Positions 19,121-27,201 of a stretch of DNA of 35,622 bases are shown piece after piece. Made by a program: the position numbers and the translations under genes. Position 1 is the first letter of the stretch; the number at the start of each line of letters is the position of its first letter. The notes beneath the pieces were generated by a model. It made no database searches and was not told the DNA's origin. It was given only the letters and a program-made list of their open reading frames with translations. The stretch comes from CAZCFB01 sp964511535 (GTDB lineage: Bacteria > Myxococcota_A > Polyangia > GCA-2747355 > CAZCFB01): positions 1 to 35,622 of the forward strand of contig CAZEFW010000095.1 of NCBI GenBank assembly GCA_964511535.1, in the 5' to 3' direction.

Positions 19121-19753
19121 TCACCAGTCCGGCGTGATGGTCAGCTTGGCGCCGCCGACCCCTGCGGACAGCCCGCGCCCCACCGTGATCAGCGCCAGCT
19201 CATGGGTGCGCTTGCCGCCCTTGCGCAGCACCACCGCCCCCCGGGTGGCGGCGTCTCCGGCGGTGGCGCCCTTGACGCTCCCGCTGTATTCGCCGCCGAA
19301 ATGCTCCACCTTCTTGAGCCCGAGCACCAGGCCCACGCCCCAGGAAGCGGAACCGCCCACCTGGGCGCCGGCGCTCCACGCCTTGAGGTGCACTTTGCCC
19401 TGCTGCTTGCCGCCCTTGAAGCTGGCGTGGCCGTCGCCGTTCATGAACTTCACGATGAAGCCGCCCTCGCCAGCGTAATAGACGAAGACACCGCCCACGG
19501 GGCGCTTTTTGGTCTTCGCCTTGAACCACTTGCGCGCGATGACCACCTCCATCAGGTCCTTGAGCTCCTTGCGCTTGTCCGCCGCAAACTTCCCCTTCTC
19601 CGCCAGCTGGTCGAAGACCTTGGAAATCTGCCCGGTCGTATACCCCTTACCCTTGCCCTGCCCCACCTTGCCCTTGCCCTTCCCCTTGCCCTCGGCAGGC
19701 CCGCCAACCGCGAGCACCACAGCAAGCACGAATACCGTCAGCCATGTCCGCAT
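19121..19753 (-). CDS. Secreted SYLF/Ysc84-like protein with (GK)n N-terminus
   Basis: 210 residues. A Sec signal peptide (1-20, cleavage near GPA-EG) is followed by a Gly-Lys repeat (22-37). The body has FVYYAGEGGFIVKFMNGDG, WSAGAQVGGSASWGVGLVLGL, YSGSVKGATAGDAA and LSAGVGGAKLTITPDW. The order of a 'gG.yG.g' like strand, 'aGaQ.Gg' and a final 'GlsaG.g..g.kit' resembles the bacterial SYLF (Ysc84) lipid-binding domain. That assignment is moderate: the first canonical motif is weak. The product would be periplasmic or outer-membrane associated. GGAGG lies 6 bp before ATG. It starts 38 bp after the gspN stop on the same strand, so it is probably the next gene in the T2SS operon. The Lys-rich start matches a similar (GK)n tract in GspN. 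Confidence 0.6.
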   Translation of the reverse strand: MRTWLTVFVLAVVLAVGGPAEGKGKGKGKVGQGKGKGYTTGQISKVFDQLAEKGKFAADKRKELKDLMEVVIARKWFKAKTKKRPVGGVFVYYAGEGGFIVKFMNGDGHASFKGGKQQGKVHLKAWSAGAQVGGSASWGVGLVLGLKKVEHFGGEYSGSVKGATAGDAATRGAVVLRKGGKRTHELALITVGRGLSAGVGGAKLTITPDW

Positions 19754-19791
19754 GGTTCACCTCCAACGCTTGTTTTCGTATTTACCGCGGG

Positions 19792-20868
19792 TCAGCGGGC
19801 CAGCGCCAGTTTCTCCCCTGACGGCGCCTCGCGGTCCATGCTCGACCGCTTGGGCGGGCCCACGCGGCTGGGCAGGAACTTGGGGTTCTTCAGGCTGCCG
19901 AACACCTTCATGCCGAAGAACCCGTCCGGGCGCTTGGCCGAGCCGAGGGCGCTGTCCAGCAGGCCGAAGGCCGGGTTCTTCTCCTTCATCTGAGCGGAGA
20001 CCTTGAACCGCAGGTAGCCGTTGAGCACGGAGAAGCCGAGGTTCGGCCGCAGGTTGATGTTCCCCTCGAGCTTCAGCTCCAGGTCGGGAGACTTGGCCGA
20101 GAAGTTCTGGATCTTTGCCACGCCCTTTTCCACGGCGATGATGCCGCCCATGCGCCCCAGGCGCAGCTTAGGCAGGGTGATGCCCGCGGCCAGGAAGGGG
20201 TGCCCCTTGACCTTCAGCTTCTTCTTGCCGTCGCCCACCGAGCACTTGTCGCACTTGAGCTCGATCTCCCCTGACGCCTCGTTGAGCTTGCCCTTGGGCA
20301 CCTTCATGTTCACCTTGATTGACAGGCCGCCGCCGAAGGGGAGGCCCGCCTTCTTGGCCAGCACCTTCATCTGCCCCAGCTTGAGGTCCTTGGCCTCGGC
20401 GGCCAGCGCCCAGTCCCTGGTCTTCTTGGTCTCGAAGTCCCCCTCGAGGGTGCCGCCCAGTCCCTCGACGCTGAAGCCGATATCCATCCCGCCGGCGATG
20501 AGCGCCAGGATCCCGACGCTGACCGAGACCTCGTCCAGCACCAGCCGGGAGTAAGCCGGCCTGTTCCCCTTGCCCTTGCCCTTGCCCTTGCCATCATCCG
20601 AGGCCATGGTCGCCGCGGGCGCCATCCCGCCGGGGGCTGGCTTCTCCTTGAACCGCACCACCACGTCCTGGGCCGTGACGCCGGTCAGCGGCGACGGGCC
20701 CATCTCGCCGATGCGCAGGTCCATGTCGCCGGAGGCGGAGGCGAAGTCCTCCACGCGCGTCTTGATCTTGTCGAAGGGGAAGGTGATATACAGCGCCACC
20801 AGGAACGCGAAGATGGCGAACAGCGGGTAGCCGATCCACTTGAGCAGCCGCGTCATTCTCCCGCTCAT
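19792..20868 (-). CDS. gspN: T2SS protein GspN
   Basis: 358 residues. One N-terminal transmembrane anchor (about 11-30) with a short cytoplasmic tail, then a periplasmic beta-rich domain: ITFPFDKIKTRVEDFAS, PSPLTGVTAQDVVVRF and a long region of AsmA-like strands. This is the layout of the type II secretion GspN family, an accessory inner-membrane protein linking platform and secretin in some species. A (GK)n tract at about 89-98 (DDGKGKGKGKGN) interrupts the first third. The start overlaps the gspM stop as ATGA, consistent with translational coupling. GspN is absent from many T2SS clusters. Confidence 0.82.
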   Translation of the reverse strand: MSGRMTRLLKWIGYPLFAIFAFLVALYITFPFDKIKTRVEDFASASGDMDLRIGEMGPSPLTGVTAQDVVVRFKEKPAPGGMAPAATMASDDGKGKGKGKGNRPAYSRLVLDEVSVSVGILALIAGGMDIGFSVEGLGGTLEGDFETKKTRDWALAAEAKDLKLGQMKVLAKKAGLPFGGGLSIKVNMKVPKGKLNEASGEIELKCDKCSVGDGKKKLKVKGHPFLAAGITLPKLRLGRMGGIIAVEKGVAKIQNFSAKSPDLELKLEGNINLRPNLGFSVLNGYLRFKVSAQMKEKNPAFGLLDSALGSAKRPDGFFGMKVFGSLKNPKFLPSRVGPPKRSSMDREAPSGEKLALAR

Positions 20869-21458
20869 GACCGCTCCCTCCCCTCTTCCGGCTCGCGCTC
20901 CTCGCCCCGCTTCTCGAAAGTGCTGATCACCAGCTCCACGTCGAGGTCCTTGTGCTCCCCCCAGCGGGCGCTCATGTTCAGCCGCGTGATCTGGACGATG
21001 TGCGGCGAGTTCTCCAGCTGCTTGAGCAGCTGCGCCAGCTCCTTGAGCCCCACCTTGCGCAGCTTGACCTCAAGGCCGCGCTGCACGAAGTGGTCCCCCT
21101 CCACCGGGTTGATCTGACCGGTCTCCGCGATGTTGATCCCCACGTCCTTGGCGATGCGCTCCACGAAGGTGTTCAGCTCCAGCGGCGAGCGGGACATGCG
21201 CACCTCGAGGGCGGCCATTCGCTGGCGCTGGGTCATGTACTTGGAGCCGTTCTTGTGCAGGTCGCGGATGGCGCTGCGCATGGCGTCGTTGCGCTCCTCC
21301 AGCTCTTCCAGTCCCGAGAGGATGACGTACCCCACCACCGTGGCGGTACCGAGCACCAGGGCCAGCCCGAGGGCGCCCAGCGCCATCCACTCCCGCGGGG
21401 AGAGGCGGCTCAGGGAGCCCTTCAGCTCATCGATTCGGTTGCCTATGCCTAGGGCCAT
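20865..21458 (-). CDS. gspM: T2SS inner-membrane platform protein GspM (PilO-like)
   Basis: 197 residues. Short cytoplasmic N-terminus, a transmembrane helix at about 24-48, a periplasmic coiled coil (EELEERNDAMRSAIRDLHKNG) and a small ferredoxin-like domain (VERIAKDVGINI, GLEVKLRKVGLKELAQLLKQLENSP). The tail is acidic (EKRGEEREPEEGRERS). GspM pairs with GspL in the platform that carries GspE. It starts 31 bp after the gspL stop and overlaps gspN by 4 bp. Confidence 0.87.
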   Translation of the reverse strand: MALGIGNRIDELKGSLSRLSPREWMALGALGLALVLGTATVVGYVILSGLEELEERNDAMRSAIRDLHKNGSKYMTQRQRMAALEVRMSRSPLELNTFVERIAKDVGINIAETGQINPVEGDHFVQRGLEVKLRKVGLKELAQLLKQLENSPHIVQITRLNMSARWGEHKDLDVELVISTFEKRGEEREPEEGRERS

Positions 21459-21489
21459 TTGCCCATCTTCCCTTCCGGCAGGGGCCGGA

Positions 21490-23073
21490 TTAAAAACAAT
21501 CGGTGTTGATGGTGAGGGTGAACTGCTTCTTGCCCTCGGCCACAGTTGAAATCTTGCCCTGCTTCACCTTGCCTACGCACGAGTCCCCCTCGATGGCCTT
21601 GACGATGGCCCCGATCTGGGTGCGCGAGTCGGCCGTGCCGGACATGAGCGTCTTCTCCGGCTTGATGTCGAGCCGTGACAGGTCGAGCGCCAGCTTCTTC
21701 GGCTTGCCCTTCTTGGTCTTCTGCCCTTCCATTTTGGCGGGGATCGACGCGGAGAGCATGTCCAGGATGTCGAACGCGGTCTTGCTCGGGATGGTGGCGC
21801 CCCCCAGCCCCGAGCCGCGCTTGATCAGCAAGGACACCTTGCGCGGGGAGTTGATCACCTCCCCGAACACCGACCGGGTGGCCTGCTTGAACTGCTTCTT
21901 GAGCACCTTCTCCTCCTGCCGCAGCGAGTAGAGGCTGCTCAGCGCGTTGAGGGTCAAGAAGACCAGGATCAGCACCATGGAGACCGCGAGGGTCACCAGC
22001 TTCTCCCTGAAGATGGAGCTGTCGGTGCGGAAGGCGAACTCCCCCTGGCGCAGGTCCAGGCCGGTGCGGCCGCCCTGCTCCAGGCAGAGGCCGAGGGACA
22101 GCGCGCCCAGGGACTGGGCCTGAGGCCCCATGCCGCCGGCGTCCAGATCGGAGGTCTCGTCCAGGGCCAGGCGCTGGCACGGCACGCCCAGCTCGGCGGT
22201 CAGGTGCCGGTCCACACCCGGCAGCAGGCTGGTGCCGCCGCACAGCAGGATCCGCTCCGGCCGCCGCGCCACCTTCGCCCCCATCACCCCGAGGGTCAGG
22301 CGCAGCTCGCGCACCAGGGGCGCCAGGGCCTCCTGGCTGATGCCGGCCAGGGCGCGGGCCCGCTGGTCCAGGGCGGCGGGGTCCTCGGGGGCCACCGACG
22401 CCTCGGTCTCCTTGAGGTGCTCCGCGTCCTCGAAGGAGCACTGGAAGGCCTGGCGGATCGCCTCGGTGAGCTGGTAGCCGCCGCGAGACACGGTGCGCGC
22501 GCTCAGGGCGCGGCCATCGTCGAACATGCAGATGTTGGTCAGCCGGTGGCCCAGGTCGGCCACCAGCGTCGGCCCGTTCACGCCGATGCGCTGCAGCAGG
22601 CGACCATAGGACAGGGGCGCAGGGGGCAGGGTCCGGGGCTGCAGCCCGTAGGGCTCGGTGGCTTCGAGGATCTCGCCCACCGAGTCGGACTGGCAGGCCA
22701 CCACCAGCACATGGCCGGGCACCTGCGGCAGCGCCGTGTGGTCCACCAGGACGTCCTCGATCTCCCACGGGATGTCGTCGCCCAGCTCCATCTGCACCAC
22801 GGCGCCCAGGCGCCGCGGGTCGGTGACCGGGATCTGGAACAGCCGCTGGAGCACCAGGTCTCCGGGCAGGCCCACGGTCACCAGATCGATGCCGCCGTCC
22901 GGGATCTGGAGCCCTTGCAGCGCCTCTAGGCTGCGGGTGAGCTGGGGTCGCGGCCCGGTGGGAACCGGGAGTGTCTCCAGGTGCGCCACCGAGACCTTGC
23001 GCATGCCCACCTCGAGCCGCGACACCTTGACGGTGTGCGAGCCGAGATCGATGCCGAGCACCATCTGCGCCAT
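21490..23073 (-). CDS. gspL: T2SS platform protein GspL with actin-like ATPase domain
   Basis: 527 residues. The cytoplasmic domain (1-355) is an actin-like fold: GIDLGSHTVKV (phosphate-1, 7-17), VADLGHRLTNICMF (phosphate-2, 171-184) and LLCGGTSLLPGVD (adenosine, 277-289). These three motifs are well preserved, as in PilM/FtsA, whereas many GspL proteins have lost them. A transmembrane helix (358-380) leads to a periplasmic domain (about 385-527) with a coiled coil and a Lys-rich strand region. In effect it is a PilM-PilN-type fusion. GspL binds the N-terminal domain of GspE and connects it to GspM. It starts 4 bp after the gspK stop. Confidence 0.88.
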   Translation of the reverse strand: MAQMVLGIDLGSHTVKVSRLEVGMRKVSVAHLETLPVPTGPRPQLTRSLEALQGLQIPDGGIDLVTVGLPGDLVLQRLFQIPVTDPRRLGAVVQMELGDDIPWEIEDVLVDHTALPQVPGHVLVVACQSDSVGEILEATEPYGLQPRTLPPAPLSYGRLLQRIGVNGPTLVADLGHRLTNICMFDDGRALSARTVSRGGYQLTEAIRQAFQCSFEDAEHLKETEASVAPEDPAALDQRARALAGISQEALAPLVRELRLTLGVMGAKVARRPERILLCGGTSLLPGVDRHLTAELGVPCQRLALDETSDLDAGGMGPQAQSLGALSLGLCLEQGGRTGLDLRQGEFAFRTDSSIFREKLVTLAVSMVLILVFLTLNALSSLYSLRQEEKVLKKQFKQATRSVFGEVINSPRKVSLLIKRGSGLGGATIPSKTAFDILDMLSASIPAKMEGQKTKKGKPKKLALDLSRLDIKPEKTLMSGTADSRTQIGAIVKAIEGDSCVGKVKQGKISTVAEGKKQFTLTINTDCF

Positions 23074-23077
23074 ATGC

Positions 23078-24388
23078 CTACTCCTCTCTCCAGTAGAGGA
23101 ACCCGCCGGGTCCCGTCTGGTACTGCGAGCGCTGCATCGGGATCAGCTTCTGGTCCCAGACCGCGCGAATCTTCTTCTTGATGTGGCCCACGTCAGCGGT
23201 GGCCGTCACGGCCCAGATGCGCCGGGGGCCGCCGGCCACGATGGCCTCCTTGACCACCTTGTCCTTGAGCTGGATCCCCTGGACGATGGGCAGCTGCTGC
23301 TCGTACGCGCCCAGCTTGTCGCCGCCAGAGCTGGAGCTCGAGCTGGAGCTGGAGCTGCCCGACGAGGAGAGCCCGCCGACGCCCATCTTGAACGCCTGCA
23401 CCGCCGCCTCCATCGGCTCCTGCACCGCCTTGATGAAGGCGCCGGCGTCCTTGAAGCCGCCGAAGTAGTCGCGCAGGTGCACGATGTAGCGCGACAGCAT
23501 CATCATGTTCTCCCAGCGCAGCCCCTGGTCGGTGGGCTTCTCTGCGAACTGGATCATCAGCGCCATCAGCGCTGGCGGGCTGGCGATGTTCACGTTCACC
23601 TTGCAGGTGCCGTACACCGTCAGCGAGTCGCGGAAGGCGTCCATCCAGTCCTCCTCCACCCCCTTGACCAGGTACAGCTCGTCGAGGGTGTCGTAGTACT
23701 GGTTCTTGTTCTCGTACGGATCGTCGCCGGAGTTGTACCGGTAGTCCTCCACCGCCGAGGAGCCGAACATCACGGTGTCCTGATCGGCCCAGTCGATGAT
23801 GGCGCGCAGGATCTCCAGGCGGTCGGCGTAGTTGCCATCCTTGTCCGGTTCCTCGAACAGGTGGTTGTAGCGGGGCGCCATCATGATCGCCGAGAGCCCC
23901 GCGGCGAAGCGCACCACCGACGGCGCCGACGGGTTGGCGCCGCCGCCGCAGTTCAGGTTCAGCCGGCCGTCCAGCGACTCCATCTTCAGATCGAAGGTGC
24001 CCACGTCCACGCCGATCCCCTTGATGTCGCCGCTGGAGATGCCGAACAGCGAACCGAGCACCTCCGCCCCCTCCCGGCTGTTGAAGGCCGACATCAACAG
24101 GGGCGCGTAGTCGGCGATCTGCAGGTCCATGCCGCCGAGGAACTTGCGCGCCGGGTCGATGACCCGCTGCTGCAGCCGGAACAGCAGCCGCCCCAGGTTG
24201 ATCCCCGACCGGCTCAGATAGTGCGCCCGGAGGTCGTCTCTGGCGTTGGCCGCGGCGGCCAGGTCCATGGTGGTGTTGAAGGCGAAGTCGGCCGTCGTGA
24301 CGGCCATGACGGCCACCACCACCACCACCGAGACCAGGGCGGCGCCCTCCTCGCGGCTGCGGAACCTCTTTCGCCAGAACCTCTTCAC
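23078..24388 (-). CDS. gspK: T2SS minor pseudopilin GspK
   Basis: 436 residues from GTG 24388, with GGAG 8 bp upstream; a longer in-frame extension overlaps gspJ and was rejected. Basic leader with predicted prepilin cleavage after G15 (REEG-AALVSVVVVVAVM). There is no Glu at +5, normal for GspK, which caps the pseudopilus tip. The large helical globular domain includes YLSRSGINLGRLLFRL and NIASPPALMAL. An insertion near residues 340-375 carries a nearly unbroken run of serines (ten in a row, then GGDKLG). The start follows the gspJ stop by 22 bp. Confidence 0.87.
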   Translation of the reverse strand: MKRFWRKRFRSREEGAALVSVVVVVAVMAVTTADFAFNTTMDLAAAANARDDLRAHYLSRSGINLGRLLFRLQQRVIDPARKFLGGMDLQIADYAPLLMSAFNSREGAEVLGSLFGISSGDIKGIGVDVGTFDLKMESLDGRLNLNCGGGANPSAPSVVRFAAGLSAIMMAPRYNHLFEEPDKDGNYADRLEILRAIIDWADQDTVMFGSSAVEDYRYNSGDDPYENKNQYYDTLDELYLVKGVEEDWMDAFRDSLTVYGTCKVNVNIASPPALMALMIQFAEKPTDQGLRWENMMMLSRYIVHLRDYFGGFKDAGAFIKAVQEPMEAAVQAFKMGVGGLSSSGSSSSSSSSSSGGDKLGAYEQQLPIVQGIQLKDKVVKEAIVAGGPRRIWAVTATADVGHIKKKIRAVWDQKLIPMQRSQYQTGPGGFLYWREE

Positions 24389-24410
24389 CTGCGTCGCTCC
24401 ATCATGTTCA

Positions 24411-25109
24411 TCACGAGCCCACGCTGAACCAGAGCGGGTTGCGCACGAAGATCCGCGTGGCGGTGATGAAGGTGATCTCCTTGCCCCGCTCATCCTTGAC
24501 CGTCAGCAAGATCTTCACCTTGGTGGGCAGCCGGTCCGGCTTGCCGTCCAGGGAGGTGGTGTTCCAGGTGTCCTCCCACTCGCTCATCTGGTCGTCCCAG
24601 AACTCGAAGTGCAGCTCCTCGACGTCCTCCAACATCACGTAGGCGGGGCCCTCCTCCTCGGGCTTCAGGCTGCCGAGCCTGCGGGTCTCCCGCCGCATCA
24701 GGTTCGTCTTGCTCGCGTCGTCCGGATCGGCCGCGGAGAAGTACCGGATCACCCCCTGGTCCGACTCCTTGGCCCCCTCGTGCAGCCGCACATGGCCGAA
24801 GTTGGAGAACATCAACTCGTCAATGGAGCTGTTCCGGGTGTGGGTGAACAGCGTGCGCGGCGAGGTGGCCATGGGCTGATCGTTCTTGGACAGGTACGAC
24901 ATGGAGATCTCGCGCGCCATGCGGTTCATGCTCAGGCGGATCTGGTGGTACCGGTCCTCGATGTCCTCCACCTTGCGCTTGGTGGCCGAGGTCATGGAGA
25001 AAGACCCCCAGACGATGGTGGCCATGCCGGTGAGGATCGCCAGGCTGATCAGCACCTCCATCAGCGTGAAGCCGCCGCGCGAGCTGGCCCTGTGCCGGCG
25101 CCGGGTCAT
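24411..25109 (-). CDS. gspJ: T2SS minor pseudopilin GspJ
   Basis: 232 residues. Basic leader with cleavage predicted after G13 (SRGG-FTLMEVLISLAIL) and Glu at +5. The soluble domain carries MSATKRKVEDIEDRYHQIRLSMNRMAREISMSY, typical of GspJ, which forms the tip trimer with GspI and GspK. Start overlaps the gspI stop as ATGA. Confidence 0.9.
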   Translation of the reverse strand: MTRRRHRASSRGGFTLMEVLISLAILTGMATIVWGSFSMTSATKRKVEDIEDRYHQIRLSMNRMAREISMSYLSKNDQPMATSPRTLFTHTRNSSIDELMFSNFGHVRLHEGAKESDQGVIRYFSAADPDDASKTNLMRRETRRLGSLKPEEEGPAYVMLEDVEELHFEFWDDQMSEWEDTWNTTSLDGKPDRLPTKVKILLTVKDERGKEITFITATRIFVRNPLWFSVGS

Positions 25110-25843
25110 CGTCCCACCGCCGGGTTGGTGCGAGGGGTCGTGGAGGGGGTCGCGGGGCCGGAGCTGGACCCGGAGCTGCTGAAGTTGCTGGGCATCCCGA
25201 AGCTGGAGCTGCCCGAGCCGCCCAGCGACGAGGGCGAGATCTGCCCCGAGGCCGCGGCGGAGATCATCCGGTCGTCGGTGAAGTAGGCCACCACCGTCAC
25301 GCTGCGTTTGATGGCGCCCTCCTTCCAGTTCACCGACAGCTGCACCCGCCTGATGCTCTTCTCCAGCACCACCCGCACCATGTCGTAGTACTGGGCCAGC
25401 AGGCCGCCGCCGAGCATGTCCAGCGGGCTGCCGGTGCCCGACTGGCCGGACGACGACCCTGTGCTGGTGGTGGCGCTGGAGGACGAGGAGGTCGAGCTCC
25501 CCATCAGCTCCTGGGCGTCCTGCTGGTCGATGGACTTGGGCAGCTCCACCTTGTCCACCTTCAGCACGTAGGTGTAGCGGTCGAACTCCTCGTCCTTGAA
25601 GTCGCCGCTCTCCTCCTCCTCGAAGTCGCTGAAGCCCTCCTTGAACAGCTCGTCCTCTACCTCCACCATCTTGTAGCGCGCCAGCAGCGTGGCCACGGTC
25701 ATCAGCCGCGAGCGGTTGGCTGCCCGCACGCTGTTCTGGAACGAGCTGGACAGGGTGATCAAGGACATTGCCAGGATCGCCAGGGCGATCATCACCTCCA
25801 GCAGGGTGAAGCCGCCGTCGGTATGTGGCTGATGGCTCGCCAT
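25106..25843 (-). CDS. gspI: T2SS minor pseudopilin GspI, extended
   Basis: 245 residues, about twice the usual 120-130. Start is ATG 25843, sharing one base with the gspH stop (TGATG); a longer open frame upstream lies inside gspH. Cleavage predicted after G11 (TDGG-FTLLEVMIALAIL), Glu at +5. After the normal helix, a Ser/Thr-rich tract (about residues 116-140, SSTSSSSSATTSTGSSSG) is inserted, and the C-terminus (about 205-245) is a second Ser/Gly/Pro-rich tail. GspI nucleates the tip complex with GspJ and GspK. The low-complexity parts look like extracellular linkers. Confidence 0.87.
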   Translation of the reverse strand: MASHQPHTDGGFTLLEVMIALAILAMSLITLSSSFQNSVRAANRSRLMTVATLLARYKMVEVEDELFKEGFSDFEEEESGDFKDEEFDRYTYVLKVDKVELPKSIDQQDAQELMGSSTSSSSSATTSTGSSSGQSGTGSPLDMLGGGLLAQYYDMVRVVLEKSIRRVQLSVNWKEGAIKRSVTVVAYFTDDRMISAAASGQISPSSLGGSGSSSFGMPSNFSSSGSSSGPATPSTTPRTNPAVGR

Positions 25844-26700
25844 CAGCTGCCCTTCTTGCACGGGTCCTGGGGCTTCGACTTGCGCTTGTCGTCGCTGATG
25901 CCGAAATCGTCCGGGACCTCGTACTCGCAGGAGTGAACCACCGCGCGCCCGGTGAGCGGGTGCAGCACCACCGAGTAGACCTTCTCCGACTCCTCCTTCT
26001 CGGTGAAGTAGACGATGGCCGGCTCGCTGTGGCCCTGGGGGAAGAAGTAGATGTACGCCACGCCGGTGGTGATGGCCTCGGTCAGGCGCGGCGTGATGAC
26101 CGACGCGATCTTGATCCCGCTGGCCAGCTTGACGGTGCGGGCGACCACGTTCTTCAGCGGCTTGAAGGAGGCCCTGGGGCGCAGCACCGGCAGGCCGGCC
26201 AGCTGCGCCTCGCGGATCAGCTGCTTGCCGTCCAGGCCGAGGCTCAGTTCGCCGTCCTCGTCGGCCAGCTCCTCGTCGGTCAGCTCCTCGTCGCCGCCCA
26301 GCCCGAGCATGGTGCCGAGGAAGCCGCCGCCCCCCGAGCGCCGCTCCTTGTCGGCCTTGAGCATGGCCCGGGCCTCGGCGCTGGCGTCCTTCTCCTCCCC
26401 CTCGGTGACGTACTGCTCGCGGCCGGCGCGCAGGCTCACCAGCTCCTCGGACCACTCGACCCAGATGCGCCCGGTCTGGATGTCCAGGGCGAGCCGCATG
26501 TAGTTGCCCGTCATGGCGGCGCGGTCGAAGGTGTAGCGCATGGAGGACGCGGTCTTGCTCGCCGCCGAGCGCAGGTCGGCGCGGGTCAGGTTGCGCAGGC
26601 TGGCGGTGGCGCCGACCATGATCAGGCCAAAGATCGCCGCCACGATCATCAACTCCATGATCGTGAAGCCCCCCTGCTCTGTTTGCCGCCCGCGGTTCAA
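25843..26700 (-). CDS. gspH: T2SS minor pseudopilin GspH, extended
   Basis: 285 residues against about 150-190 in most species. Starts with TTG 26700, 4 bp after the gspG stop, the only start that keeps the leader. Cleavage predicted after G11 (EQGG-FTIMELMIVAAIFG), Glu at +5. An extra acidic and glycine-rich region (about residues 92-150, from EGEEKDASAEARAML to GDEELTDEELADEDGEL) splits the pseudopilin fold. The C-terminal half contains the usual beta-strands (ITTGVAYIYFFPQG, AVVHSCEYEV). GspH bridges tip and shaft of the pseudopilus. Confidence 0.85.
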   Translation of the reverse strand: MNRGRQTEQGGFTIMELMIVAAIFGLIMVGATASLRNLTRADLRSAASKTASSMRYTFDRAAMTGNYMRLALDIQTGRIWVEWSEELVSLRAGREQYVTEGEEKDASAEARAMLKADKERRSGGGGFLGTMLGLGGDEELTDEELADEDGELSLGLDGKQLIREAQLAGLPVLRPRASFKPLKNVVARTVKLASGIKIASVITPRLTEAITTGVAYIYFFPQGHSEPAIVYFTEKEESEKVYSVVLHPLTGRAVVHSCEYEVPDDFGISDDKRKSKPQDPCKKGS

Positions 26701-26704
26701 GCTG

Positions 26705-27136
26705 TCACTCGAGCTCCCAACTCTTGATGTCGTCGTCGGTGCCCTCTTTGCGGTCCGGGCCCTTGGAGATGATGTCCGCGCCCTGGGTGTCCTGCTCGCC
26801 GGGGCACTTGAACATCAGCGCCTCGCCCCACGGGTCCTTCGGCTCCTTGTTGATGTACTTCTGGGTGTAGAGCGTCTTCAGGTCGGTGGGGCACTTGTCC
26901 TGGTTGTCCATGAAGTAGTGGACGATGGCCTCCTGCATGTTCTTGACGATCATCTTGGCGTTGGTCAGCTTCGCCTTCTGGAAGCGGTTGTACGCCACCA
27001 CCCCGACGGTGCCCATGAGCAGCCCGATGATGGCAACCACCACCATGATCTCGATGAGCGTCATGCCCATCTCCGCCCGCGCCACCGGGTGCTGCCGCTT
27101 CTTGAGCGCCTTCGCGATTCTCGTAATCAGACTCAT
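26705..27136 (-). CDS. gspG: T2SS major pseudopilin GspG
   Basis: 143 residues from ATG 27136, with a strong GGAGG 5 bp upstream. Leader cleaved after G24 (AEMG-MTLIEIMVVVAIIG), Glu at +5. The body has the long helix, FMDNQDKCPTDLKTLYTQKYI and DPWGEALMFKC, with two cysteines positioned for one disulfide. The C-terminal GPDRKEGTDDDIKSWELE is the calcium-binding loop of GspG. This is the main subunit of the pseudopilus. The leader, at 24 residues, is longer than average. A heptamer quartet lies in the 65-bp gap to gspF. Confidence 0.95.
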   Translation of the reverse strand: MSLITRIAKALKKRQHPVARAEMGMTLIEIMVVVAIIGLLMGTVGVVAYNRFQKAKLTNAKMIVKNMQEAIVHYFMDNQDKCPTDLKTLYTQKYINKEPKDPWGEALMFKCPGEQDTQGADIISKGPDRKEGTDDDIKSWELE

Positions 27137-27168
27137 TTCTTCCTCCAGGTACCTCGTCGTTCTGGCCC

Positions 27169-27196
27169 TCAAGCCTCGGGGCTCAAGTCTCGAGCC
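27169..27196. repeat. Heptamer quartet (TCAAGCC family) between gspF and gspG
   Basis: Four units: TCAAGCC, TCGGGGC, TCAAGTC, TCGAGCC. It fills about half of the gspF-gspG gap, 33 bp before the gspG start. On the mRNA (minus strand) it reads as GGCTTGA-type units. Confidence 0.75.
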
Positions 27197-27201
27197 GGGC
27201 G

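Noticed and set aside
25844..26455. Upstream extension of the gspI frame
   Set aside because: It lies inside gspH in another frame and gives no leader; ATG 25843 starts a proper prepilin.
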